Below, one piece after another: positions 29,804 through 38,200 of a stretch of DNA of 64,000 nt. Origin of the DNA: Tatumella ptyseos ATCC 33301. Its GTDB lineage: Bacteria > Pseudomonadota > Gammaproteobacteria > Enterobacterales > Enterobacteriaceae. Both the position numbers and the translations under genes were made by a program. The notes under the pieces were generated by a model. The model had not been told where the DNA came from. It saw only the letters and a program-made list of their open reading frames with translations, and did not search any database. The stretch's first letter is position 1, and the number at the start of each line of letters is the position of its first letter. The DNA lies in contig NZ_JMPR01000028.1 of NCBI RefSeq assembly GCF_000735525.1, forward strand, positions 1 to 64,000. The letters are read 5' to 3'.

Positions 29804-30973
29804 ATGTCATCTGGAGCTAAGATTCAAACGGCATATTGCCGTGAAACAACACCAGGCACCACTCCGGCTAGTCCGGCGTGGCTGCTTTTAAAGCGCGTCA
29901 CTAACGGTCTGAAACCCACTCAGAACATGGTAGAGAACGCGGAGATCGGCGGCACCCGCATGGCGAACGGTAAGACTCCGGGCACTACTGATGTCGGCGG
30001 TGATGTGGTCTGCAAATACCGTTACGGCCAGCATGATGACTTCCTTGCATCATGCTTCGGCAATGACTGGGTTAATAACGTGCTGACTATGGGGAATAAC
30101 CGCATCGCATTTTCCGTGGCGTCATTCGCCTCAGATATCGGTGTAGCGTCAATTGCTACCGGCTGCCAGGTCGGCACATTTAAGCTGGAAATCCCGAACG
30201 ATGGTGATTTGCAGGCCACTATTACCCTGGCTGGCCTTGACTGGAACGATAAAGACGACGGCACCAGTTATTTTGACTCACCAACGGATGCGGCCGGCAC
30301 ACTGCGTTACTCATTCAAACAGGTCACGGCAATCAGCCTGAATGGTATTGCTGGCGGCTCTGGTTTCTGTGTGGATACCTTTGATATCCAGTTTGATAAC
30401 GGACTGAAAACGCAGCGCTGTATCGGTACCGGCACTGGCTTTGCTGGCGCGAACATCCCGACCACGTTCACGCCATCCGGGCAAATTACCCTTTCATGGT
30501 CAAAATCGGCCTATGAAACGTGGAAAAAAACGCTGACCGGTGCTGCGATGCCATTCAGCTTCACAATTGCGAATGATGAAGGCTCTTACACCTTCGATTT
30601 TCCTTCTGTGCAGGTTGATGGTGACTGGCCTGATGGCGGCAATACCGACATTGTTCAGGTGAAACTGAACATCACCGGTTCTGATATTCCACCAACCATC
30701 ACCCGCGCACCGGCCGCAGTAGCTGTCACCGGAATCACCGTGACGCCGACCACTGCATCCGTGGCTGTGGGGTCGACTACCACGCTGGCTGCAGCGCTAA
30801 CGCCGTCAAATACCACTGACAGCACCGTGACCTGGTCGTCCAGCGATAACACTATTGCAACGGTCGACCCTTCAACCGGTGTCGTGACCGGCGTAGCTGC
30901 AGGTTCTGCCACTATCACAGCAAGCGCTGGCGGCGTGACTGCAACATCTGCAGTTACCGTAACCGCAGCATAA
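29804..30973 (+). CDS. Major tail tube protein with C-terminal Ig-like (Big2) domain
   Basis: The 389-aa protein has a tube domain (residues 1-300; TAYCRETTPGTTPASPAW-like start, FKLEIPNDGDLQATITLAGL) and a C-terminal bacterial Ig-like domain from about residue 305 (VAVTGITVTPTTASVAVGST, TWSSSDNTIATVDPSTGVVT, GVAAGSATITASAGG). Such Ig domains decorate the tube surface and are thought to help attach to polysaccharides. A hairpin with TTTT at 30987-31022 follows. Confidence 0.9.
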   Translation: MSSGAKIQTAYCRETTPGTTPASPAWLLLKRVTNGLKPTQNMVENAEIGGTRMANGKTPGTTDVGGDVVCKYRYGQHDDFLASCFGNDWVNNVLTMGNNRIAFSVASFASDIGVASIATGCQVGTFKLEIPNDGDLQATITLAGLDWNDKDDGTSYFDSPTDAAGTLRYSFKQVTAISLNGIAGGSGFCVDTFDIQFDNGLKTQRCIGTGTGFAGANIPTTFTPSGQITLSWSKSAYETWKKTLTGAAMPFSFTIANDEGSYTFDFPSVQVDGDWPDGGNTDIVQVKLNITGSDIPPTITRAPAAVAVTGITVTPTTASVAVGSTTTLAAALTPSNTTDSTVTWSSSDNTIATVDPSTGVVTGVAAGSATITASAGGVTATSAVTVTAA

Positions 30974-31036
30974 TAATCCCACCTTTTGCCCGTTGCGTTC
31001 TGCGTGACGCTTCGGGCCTTTTAACGCAGAGGCACT

Positions 31037-31465
31037 ATGTTAATTATCAATAAACACCTGGACGCTGACGGAACCCGCTGGATTGAGCCGGTAAAGGGTC
31101 TGAAACTCAAAGTCGGCAGCGTATCAAGTCACGGGTTCAAATCCCGCAGCGCACTGGTGCGCCGCCATATCGATAAGCTGGACAACCTGTTTAAAGCCGG
31201 CACCACTGATTTTAGTCTGAATTCTGTGGGTGACATCGACTCGATGGACGATCTGCTGCTGGAAACGTGTGCCGGACACCTGTTGCTTGACTGGGAGGGT
31301 GTCGGTGAAGTTGTCGACGGCAAAGAGCAGGCGATCCCTTACACGCCGGAAGCCGGACTGATTTTCCTGCAACAAAATCCGGAGTTCTACTGGTTCATTC
31401 TCAAAGCTGGCTCAGATATTGCCGCCGGTAAAGAAGAACAAAAACAGGATGCCGTGGGAAAGTAA
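31037..31465 (+). CDS. Tail assembly chaperone G
   Basis: The 142-aa zero-frame product (MLIINKHLDADGTRWIEPVK ... KEEQKQDAVGK) is the G-type chaperone between tube and tape measure genes. It ends at TAA 31463-31465, directly after the slippery sequence GGGAAAG. Most ribosomes should make this form; a minority shift to GT. Confidence 0.85.
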   Translation: MLIINKHLDADGTRWIEPVKGLKLKVGSVSSHGFKSRSALVRRHIDKLDNLFKAGTTDFSLNSVGDIDSMDDLLLETCAGHLLLDWEGVGEVVDGKEQAIPYTPEAGLIFLQQNPEFYWFILKAGSDIAAGKEEQKQDAVGK

Positions 31466-31806
31466 TAGCCGCTCAGAAGTGGCTTAACCGGTATTCGGGG
31501 CCTGAAGGTGAGCGTAATCGCTGGCGTGAAGAACGTCTGGGTATTAAGCCAAGTGAAGAGCCGGAAATTGATGAACTGTCAGCGCTGATATTGTCTGCCT
31601 ATGCCGCTATCAGTCGCGGCAGGCAATATGTCGGCATGATGGCATCACCGCTTCCATTATCTCTCAGGGACGTTGATACCTACCTGACGTCAAGGCCCGT
31701 AACGATTGACCGGGAGTTATTGGAAGAGGCGATTTTCGCCCTTGATGACGTTTACCGCGATGAATGGGCGAGAGATCAGGGTGATGAAGATGGTGATGAA
31801 GATTGA
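31037..31806 (+). CDS. Tail assembly chaperone GT, made by -1 frameshift
   Basis: A shift of -1 at 31456-31462 continues reading as VIAAQKWLNRYSGPEGERNR and runs open to 31806, giving about 256 residues. The T part has a helical, acidic C-terminus (EEAIFALDDVYRDEWARDQG). In lambda the GT fusion binds the tape measure and recruits tube subunits. The -1 frame from the slip joins the downstream open frame without a stop, which supports the model strongly. Confidence 0.88.
31456..31462 (+). promoter_or_regulatory. -1 frameshift slippery site GGGAAAG
   Basis: The heptamer reads G GGA AAG in the G frame, the same heptamer as in lambda G/GT, and is followed immediately by the G stop codon TAA. Confidence 0.92.
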
Positions 31807-31883
31807 TTGTTAAGTATTTTTTATTGAAGAGAATCCGTTTCTTGTTAAGATGTTTCTGATTGCAATCAAATGGAAACAAAATA

Positions 31884-32243
31884 ATGAAAAAGATGTTCGC
31901 TTTAGCTGTTGTTGGTGTGGCTTTACTTAGCGGGTGTAGTGCACGAGTTGCTGACCTGACGATAGGCAGTACGAAAAACTATGACATCAACTCAAATCAC
32001 TTCATCAAGGGTGCTCGTGTTACGGGTGAAGATTCAGCGCCTGTTGTGATTTTCCCTCTGGGAATACCTAACGTTAAAACAGCTATAGACAACGCTATCG
32101 AGAAAGATAAGTGCTCTGTAGCGTTATCTGATTTAGTAGTAACTCAGTACAATCACTCTTTCCTCTTTGGTAAGTTCGGCTTCATCGTTGAGGGTAATCA
32201 GGTGATTGACCGTTCACAGCCTGGTTGTGAAAACGCGAACTAA
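31884..32243 (+). CDS. Cargo lipoprotein, 119 aa
   Basis: ATG 31884 gives MKKMFALAVVGVALLSGCSA, a clear lipoprotein signal with lipobox LLSGC. The mature part (RVADLTIGSTKNYDINSNHF, then KGARVTGEDSAPVVIFPLGI and PNVKTAIDNAIEK) resembles widespread small phage and bacterial lipoproteins of unknown role. It lies between GT and tape measure, where HK97 carries its superinfection-exclusion gene 15, so an exclusion role is plausible but unproved. Confidence 0.8.
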   Translation: MKKMFALAVVGVALLSGCSARVADLTIGSTKNYDINSNHFIKGARVTGEDSAPVVIFPLGIPNVKTAIDNAIEKDKCSVALSDLVVTQYNHSFLFGKFGFIVEGNQVIDRSQPGCENAN

Positions 32244-32247
32244 TATG

Positions 32248-32270
32248 AAGCCACCTCCGGGTGGCTTTTT
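32248..32270. terminator. Bidirectional terminator between the lipoprotein and repressor genes
   Basis: AAGCCACC-TCC-GGGTGGCTT with TTTTTG on the plus side. The two flanking genes converge on it. Confidence 0.72.
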
Positions 32271-32281
32271 GCTTTCTTGGG

Positions 32282-33061
32282 TTAGGGCTTTTTGTCGTTC
32301 CTCTGTTCTACCAGCAGAATCCCAGCATCAATTGCCTTTGTCATTAGCTCCTCTAACCTTTCTATTCTGAGCTCAATATCGCTTTTTTCCTTAGGTGTAT
32401 GGTGTGTGACTACATGATTTGAGTTGATATATGTCTGGGCGTGGAGCGCCTTACCGATAGCAATGATGTTGTAACCGCATGGGAGTATAGGCCACGCAGG
32501 ATTAAGCCCTTTTAGGTAATGTTTACCCTGATCTATCACGAGCTGCTTGAATGTTGCTTCAGTTGAATCTCGCAGGAAAAACAATCCAAAATCCCCATGT
32601 TCAGGTTTTACGTCTGGATCAATGGTAATAATGGTACCGTCAGGAAAACTCACCGGGCCATTGCAGGTCATTGAGTCCCCTTGAACTATGAACGCAAATG
32701 AGTTCTCTCCAGCCCCTTCAGGGCAAGCGATGAAGTCTGATGCTGATGATGCTGCTATTCCTTCAGTAGCAGCAGATGCTTGAATGATTGTATAAACGGG
32801 GATGAGGGGAACTGTAACGGTCTTTCTTACGTTTTTCACGTCAGGGCCAATTCCAGACCCAGTTGCTAGCCAGTCGGATGTTGTACCCAGCGCCGCTGCA
32901 AGGTTATGAAGTGCTTTATCCCTTGGGCGTGCCTCTCCTCCTTCGTAGGCAGCTATCTGACGTGCCACTACGCCGACTTTTTTAGCTAACTCTGCCTGAG
33001 TAAATCCTAATGAATTCCGTGCCATAGCAACACGCAAAGGAAATGAACTATCAAAACTCAT
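32282..33061 (-). CDS. Second S24-type repressor, inside the tail gene cluster
   Basis: The 259-aa protein has an N-terminal XRE helix-turn-helix (LRVAMARNSLGFTQAELAKK, VGVVARQIAAYEGGEARP), an S24 peptidase domain with Ser in VQGDSMTCNG and Lys in EATFKQLV, and a C-terminal helix. The segment that should hold the Ala-Gly cleavage bond reads YTIIQASAATEG, with Ala-Ser instead. It lies on the opposite strand, divergent from an Arc-like gene and an antirepressor, as in the immI region of P22. It is distinct from CI. Confidence 0.88.
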   Translation of the reverse strand: MSFDSSFPLRVAMARNSLGFTQAELAKKVGVVARQIAAYEGGEARPRDKALHNLAAALGTTSDWLATGSGIGPDVKNVRKTVTVPLIPVYTIIQASAATEGIAASSASDFIACPEGAGENSFAFIVQGDSMTCNGPVSFPDGTIITIDPDVKPEHGDFGLFFLRDSTEATFKQLVIDQGKHYLKGLNPAWPILPCGYNIIAIGKALHAQTYINSNHVVTHHTPKEKSDIELRIERLEELMTKAIDAGILLVEQRNDKKP

Positions 33062-33081
33062 AGTTGAACCTTAAAAAGACA

Positions 33082-33121
33082 TTGACTCATAATGTATGGT
33101 GCGGCATATTTAATTCCGCAC
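33082..33121 (+). promoter_or_regulatory. Divergent control region: promoter and operator of the Arc/Ant genes
   Basis: TTGACT (33082-33087), 17 bases, CATATT (33105-33110) point towards the Arc-like gene. The inverted repeat GTGCGG-N11-CCGCAC (33099-33121) overlaps the -10 region and is the likely binding site of the 32282-33061 repressor or the Arc-like protein. Confidence 0.65.
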
Positions 33122-33158
33122 ATGAGTTACTGTGTTTAAAAAATGCATGAGGTGAATA

Positions 33159-33332
33159 ATGGAACAGAAGAAAAAAGATATCAAGCCTATGGCATACCGG
33201 ATGACTCCGGAGGTGAAAGAATTCGTTGATAGTAATGCCAAAAAAACCTATCGGTCAGCGCAGGGGATGATGGACTACCTGATCTCTAAAGTGATGGAAA
33301 TGGAGAAGAAAGGTGAATTTATCATTCAGTAA
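33159..33332 (+). CDS. arc: Arc-like ribbon-helix-helix repressor, 57 aa
   Basis: A 57-codon frame ([20 protein letters not shown], then [20 protein letters not shown]) follows ATGAGGTGAATA. The beta strand ([10 protein letters not shown]) followed by two helices is the Arc/Mnt fold. In P22, Arc turns off ant. It lies immediately before the antirepressor and in the same direction. The frame was too short for the usual 60-residue cut. Confidence 0.82.
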   Translation: MEQKKKDIKPMAYRMTPEVKEFVDSNAKKTYRSAQGMMDYLISKVMEMEKKGEFIIQ

Positions 33333-33402
33333 AAGCGAAGAAACCCCAACCGCGGCAACGGATGAGGTTTCAATTTTGTTAGCCATTTCTAAGGAACCAA
33401 CA

Positions 33403-34275
33403 ATGAAAATCATAGCAAAAGAAAACCAAGAGTTCACCATTTTCCGTTTTGGTGATAGCGAAATTCGAGTAATTAACAAACAGGGTGAGCCGTGGTTTGT
33501 TGCTCAAGATGTTTGTGATGCATTGATGTTAAGCAACTCCCGCATGTCTCTTAAAGCGCTAGATGAGGATGAAAAGGGTGTAAGTTCAACTTACACCCTT
33601 AAAGGAAATCAAGAGGTTGCGGTGATTTCGGAGTCTGGCATGTACACATTAGTTCTCCGTTGCCGTGACGCAGTTAACAAAGGCTCTGTCCCCCATAAAT
33701 TCCGAAAATGGGTGACAGGCGAAGTACTGCCATCAATTCGCAAAACTGGAAGCTATGAAAAACCGTTGTCTCGTAAAAGTACCACTGAAGAAAGGACACC
33801 GCTTCGGGACGCCGTGAACATGCTGGTCAGTAAAAGGCACATGATGTACCCGGAGGCATATGCGCTTATTCATCAGCGTTTCCAGATCAGCAGCTTCGAG
33901 CAATTGACCCCGGAACAAATTGAGCCGGCTATTGAGTATGTCCACTCTGTCATTTTGGAAGGCGAGTTACTTTCACGGCAGGATAAGCAAATGGCTTTGC
34001 CTTTGTCTTACCCGATGGCTTATTTCGATAGCTACCGACACATAATCCAGCCCAAGGAATTAACCGCACCTTGGCGCTATAAGCCCAGCCATTTAAGACC
34101 GGATGGGGACAACCCAAATCCATTGGGCGCGCTGATTATTCAGTTAAAGAATCTTGGTTATAACGTTGATGCTGCTCAGTTCCAATTAATGTCATTTCAG
34201 CATCACATGGAAGATGTCCGGCGCCAGATATCAGCAATTGAACGAGTTGTGATGCGCCAGCAAGAAAGAGGGTAA
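33403..34275 (+). CDS. ant: BRO-N domain antirepressor (P22 Ant-like)
   Basis: ATG 33403 follows AAGGAACCAACA; the upstream part of the open frame overlaps the Arc-like gene and is not needed. The 290-aa protein has a BRO-N domain ([74 protein letters not shown]) followed by a variable C-terminal domain. In P22 Ant binds and inactivates the prophage repressor without proteolysis. The target here may be CI or the adjacent repressor. Confidence 0.88.
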   Translation: MKIIAKENQEFTIFRFGDSEIRVINKQGEPWFVAQDVCDALMLSNSRMSLKALDEDEKGVSSTYTLKGNQEVAVISESGMYTLVLRCRDAVNKGSVPHKFRKWVTGEVLPSIRKTGSYEKPLSRKSTTEERTPLRDAVNMLVSKRHMMYPEAYALIHQRFQISSFEQLTPEQIEPAIEYVHSVILEGELLSRQDKQMALPLSYPMAYFDSYRHIIQPKELTAPWRYKPSHLRPDGDNPNPLGALIIQLKNLGYNVDAAQFQLMSFQHHMEDVRRQISAIERVVMRQQERG

Positions 34276-34279
34276 TGAA

Positions 34280-34534
34280 ATGTCTTTATGTGTAATTGGT
34301 GAGCAAAAGATTTCAAGTTTCAGCTTCAAGGTAGATGAGGATATATTTTCAGCAACTATATCCTCAATTCTCGCTGAAGGTGATGGTGGTAAGGAGGAGT
34401 ACCATTACTCTGTTATTGTCACTGATAGGAGTGGCAATCTAGTGATGAAGGAGATTCACCAAGATTTCCAAGTGGCATACGATGTCTTTGACAGACTATC
34501 CATCCTTGTCGGTAGCAAGATTTCCCATAGCTAG
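34280..34534 (+). CDS. Hypothetical cargo protein, 84 aa
   Basis: MSLCVIGEQKISSFSFKVDE begins a beta-rich 84-aa protein four bases after ant. No membrane segment or motif. Probably co-transcribed with ant. Weak hairpin ACCCGC-TTAACT-GCGGGT follows at 34556-34573. Confidence 0.6.
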   Translation: MSLCVIGEQKISSFSFKVDEDIFSATISSILAEGDGGKEEYHYSVIVTDRSGNLVMKEIHQDFQVAYDVFDRLSILVGSKISHS

Positions 34535-34640
34535 CAAACAACCAGCAATCCAATAACCCGCTTAACTGCGGGTTTCTTGCTTCCCATTGCATAAGTTTCC
34601 CTTTAGGATTGGTCTTAACTTTACTAATGGGGATAGGGAT

Positions 34641-35153
34641 GTGGAATTACTGCTAATCTGTGCCGTTTTAGGCTGTATACCTGCTGCGATAGCAAGTAGC
34701 AAAGGTCGATCATTTGGTGCGTGGTGGGTTTATGGTGCATTACTATTCATCGTTGCCCTTATTCACTCCCTTTGTATTAAAAGAGACCATAAGGCAATAG
34801 AGAAAGAGCAACTTTCTGAAGGTCTCGTTAAGTGCCCGTACTGCGCTGAAATGGTGAAGCCAGAGGCAATCAAGTGCAAGCATTGTGGAAGTGATCTGCA
34901 GCCCTTGCCTATGAAGTCTGCGCTTGTACCTATTGCAAAAATCGGAGTTACCAGGAACTTAGCAGACTCCGTGATTCTCGATGATTTTAAGGTGAGCGAG
35001 ATTTGTACAAGGATGCGTATTGGTAACGAAAGGAAAAGTGTTCAGGAATTATTGGATGAATACTCAGGGGAGTTAACAGCGATAAAGGATAAAATTCCGG
35101 AGTCTCTGCACAATAAGTTCGATGAATCATTAATTAATCATCTGAATAAGTAA
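34641..35153 (+). CDS. Membrane protein with zinc-ribbon, 170 aa (possible exclusion protein)
   Basis: A GTG start at 34641 (after GGGGATAGGGAT) gives two membrane segments (ELLLICAVLGCIPAAIASSK and FGAWWVYGALLFIVALIHSL), then a zinc ribbon (VKCPYCAEMVKPEAIKCKHC) and a helical C-terminus. Cargo membrane proteins at this place before the tape measure gene are often superinfection-exclusion factors (HK97 gp15 is the model). No direct similarity to a tested one is claimed. Confidence 0.7.
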   Translation: MELLLICAVLGCIPAAIASSKGRSFGAWWVYGALLFIVALIHSLCIKRDHKAIEKEQLSEGLVKCPYCAEMVKPEAIKCKHCGSDLQPLPMKSALVPIAKIGVTRNLADSVILDDFKVSEICTRMRIGNERKSVQELLDEYSGELTAIKDKIPESLHNKFDESLINHLNK

Positions 35154-35190
35154 GTTATTTCACTTTTTAAGGAAATAAATTATTGCCCAT

Positions 35191-35216
35191 AACCTCGCTC
35201 CGGCGGGGTTTTTTTA
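35191..35216 (+). terminator. Terminator before the tape measure gene
   Basis: AACCTCGC-TCCG-GCGGGGTT followed by TTTTTTAT. It marks the end of the cargo island. Late transcription must read through it. Confidence 0.8.
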
Positions 35217-35233
35217 TGCCCGGAGAAAAGCAA

Positions 35234-38200
35234 ATGGCAGAACAAACATCCCGCCTCGCCGTCATCATCGACAGCTCCGGCGCTCAAAAAAGTGCTGAAA
35301 CACTGGCGAGTGCCCTGGATAATCTCTCTCAGGAGGGTAAAAAGGCAGAAACTGCAACTGATAACCTATCCTCCGCTACCAAAGATTTAAATTCATGGCT
35401 GAAACAGGGCCCAAAGGCGGCATCTGATGCTTCAAAGGCAATCGAAGATGAAGCGAAGTCATTAAACTCGTTACTCGAAAAAATCAGGCCGACAAATAAG
35501 GCATTGTCTCAACTGGATAGCATGAGCAAGCAGTTATCCCAGTCATTCTCTAAAGGATTGATTAACGAGTCCCAGTTTAATACTTACGATAAAATTCTGG
35601 GTAATTTAGTCGATAAATACGAGAAGGTTGATGATGAACTAACCGGTATAGCTCAGGCTGAGAGAGAAGCTGCAGCAGCTGCTAAAGCCACCCAGCAAGC
35701 TCATGAAGCCGAAGCCCTGGCACTCCAGAAAATGCTTGATAAGCTCGACCCAGTGTCAGCATCTGTACGGCGATTGGAGCAGGATCAGCAATCACTTCAA
35801 TCGGCGCTTTCATCCGGGAGAATTTCCGGCGAAGAATATGACAAATATTCAGAAAGCATAGCGCGTGCCAGAAAAGAGGTTACAGGGGAAGCCCAGGCTG
35901 AACGCGATGCAGCAAAAGCAAGAGAGCAGCAAGAGCAGTCGTTCCAGAGGATGCTGGATAAAATCGATCCTGTTTCCTCAGCCCTCCGTAACCTGGAGAA
36001 ACAGCAGAATGACCTGTCAGCGGCCCTATCCAGTGGCAAAATCAGCGCGGGTCAATATGGGCTTTACGCCCAAAAGGTAGACGAGGCCCGCCGTGAAGTT
36101 AACGGAGAAGCCCAGGCCGAGCGGGACGCAGCAAAGGCGCATGATGCACAGGTCGCATCACTTCAAAGGCTGTTAGCTCAGTTGGACCCGCTTGGCGAAT
36201 CGTTCAGAAAGTTATCCCAACAGCAGCAACAGCTTGATGATGCTAAATCTTCCGGGATGCTATCCACAGACCGCTACACTGAATTATCTGCAGCTCTGAC
36301 CAAAACCAGAGATGAATTGCAAAAAACTGCTGAAGTGTCACACACCACAGCTCATGCAATGCAAATGCTGCCGATGCAAATGTCTTATATCTTAAGCGGC
36401 CTTGCCAGTGGCCAGTCGCCGTTTATGGTTCTGATCCAGCAGGGTGGTTGGCTTACCGGAATGTTTGGCGGGCTCGGGGCCACTATCAAGGGCGTTGGCA
36501 CGTATGTCGCAGGGTTGGTAAATCCTTTTACAGTGGCAGCTGCAGCCGTTGGCGTTCTCGGGCTTGCGTATTATGAAGGGGCCGCAGAGCAGGAGGAATT
36601 CCGGAAATCCCTGATACTCACCGGTAACCAGGTTGGAAAGACATCCGGCCAGTTATCAGAAATGGCTGCCACCATCAGCAATGTTACAGGGTCAACGCAC
36701 GGTCAAGCGGCATCAGTTATTAATCAGGTTGTCTCGGCTGGTAACATTGCCGGCGACTCTCTACAGAAAGTCTCTTCTGCAATTGTCAGCATCAGCGATG
36801 CAACCGGACAGGCCACTGATAAATTAGTCTCCGATTTCAGCAATATTGCCAATGACCCGGTAGCGGCGGTCACAAAACTGAACGACCAGTACCATTTCCT
36901 CACGCTGGCAACCTACAACCAGATAAAGGCACTCCAAGATGAAGGTAATCAGCAGGATGCCGCGAGAGTTGCTAATGACGCCTATGCCAATGCGCTAACC
37001 CAGAGAGCGGGAGAGATTAAAAACAGTCTGGGTACACTGGAAACCATCTGGAATTCAGTTGGTGAGGCTGCGAAGGGTGCCTGGGATAGCATGTTGGATA
37101 TTGGTCGTGGCCAGACGCTACAGCAGCAGATAGCTAATGTCCAAAAGCAAATATCCGACATTCAAGGCAACGTGAAGCCCGGAGCCTTTGGGTTGGGAGG
37201 GATTGGTGATGACGGGGTTCAGAATAAACAGCTTGCGGCTCTTAAATCTCAGTTGTTATTTTTGCAAAGTCAGGCCACGACCCAGGATGTTTTGAATGGA
37301 TTTGTCGATAAGCACAACCAGGCGCAGCAGGCCGGTATAAAGGCGCAAGAGTACATTGATAACCTCCAACAACAATCCCTGTCTAATGCTGAAAAAAGGA
37401 CTAAAGAGCAGAACCTGCTCACCGAAGCCTTGGAAAAGACTCGCGCTGCTGGTACGAGCATAAGCGCCGCTGAGGAAGCACAGCTTCGCCAGGATATAGA
37501 CAATAAATATAAAGACCCGGCCGCACCGAAACAGCGCCAGGGGAAAGCCTACACCGAAGATGCAGGCAGCAGGTTGGTTGACCAAATCGATCAGCAAACC
37601 GCCGCACTGTCAGCACAGTTAAATACGACAGAGAAACTATCTTCAGTTACACAGCAGCGGGTTAAGTTTGAACAACAATTAGCTGAAATACAAAGGAAGG
37701 TAGCTAACAGCCAACCAATCACGGCTGACCAGCAATCACTACTTAACCATCAGAAAGAAATTCAACAAGCTTACGATAGGCAAGAGGCCCTTCAGAAAAG
37801 TGTCACCACTCTGGATGACTACCGCAAAATGATGCTGGAGATTGCACCGAAAGAGCAGAAACAGAACGATGTTTTGCAAAAGCGGCTGGATATTCTCAAG
37901 CAAATGGTGGCACTTAAAAAACTGTCTCCAGAGGATGCCTCGAAGCAGGCGTCTGACCTGATCAGCAAATCAGTGCTACCCGACTCGGTTATCTCTGGCG
38001 TGAATGCGGCCGGTGGAACGCTGAAGTCCGGAGCTACTAACAGCGACTTATCCGGTCAAGGAATGAACATGATCGGATTGCAGTCCAATCCTCAGTTGGA
38101 GACTATCGCCAAGCTCAGAAAGGCCCAGACTGATTATGCGTCTTGGCTTAATAGTCAGGAAAAAGCGATTAACTCGGCCTCATTCGCCAATGAGCAGGAC

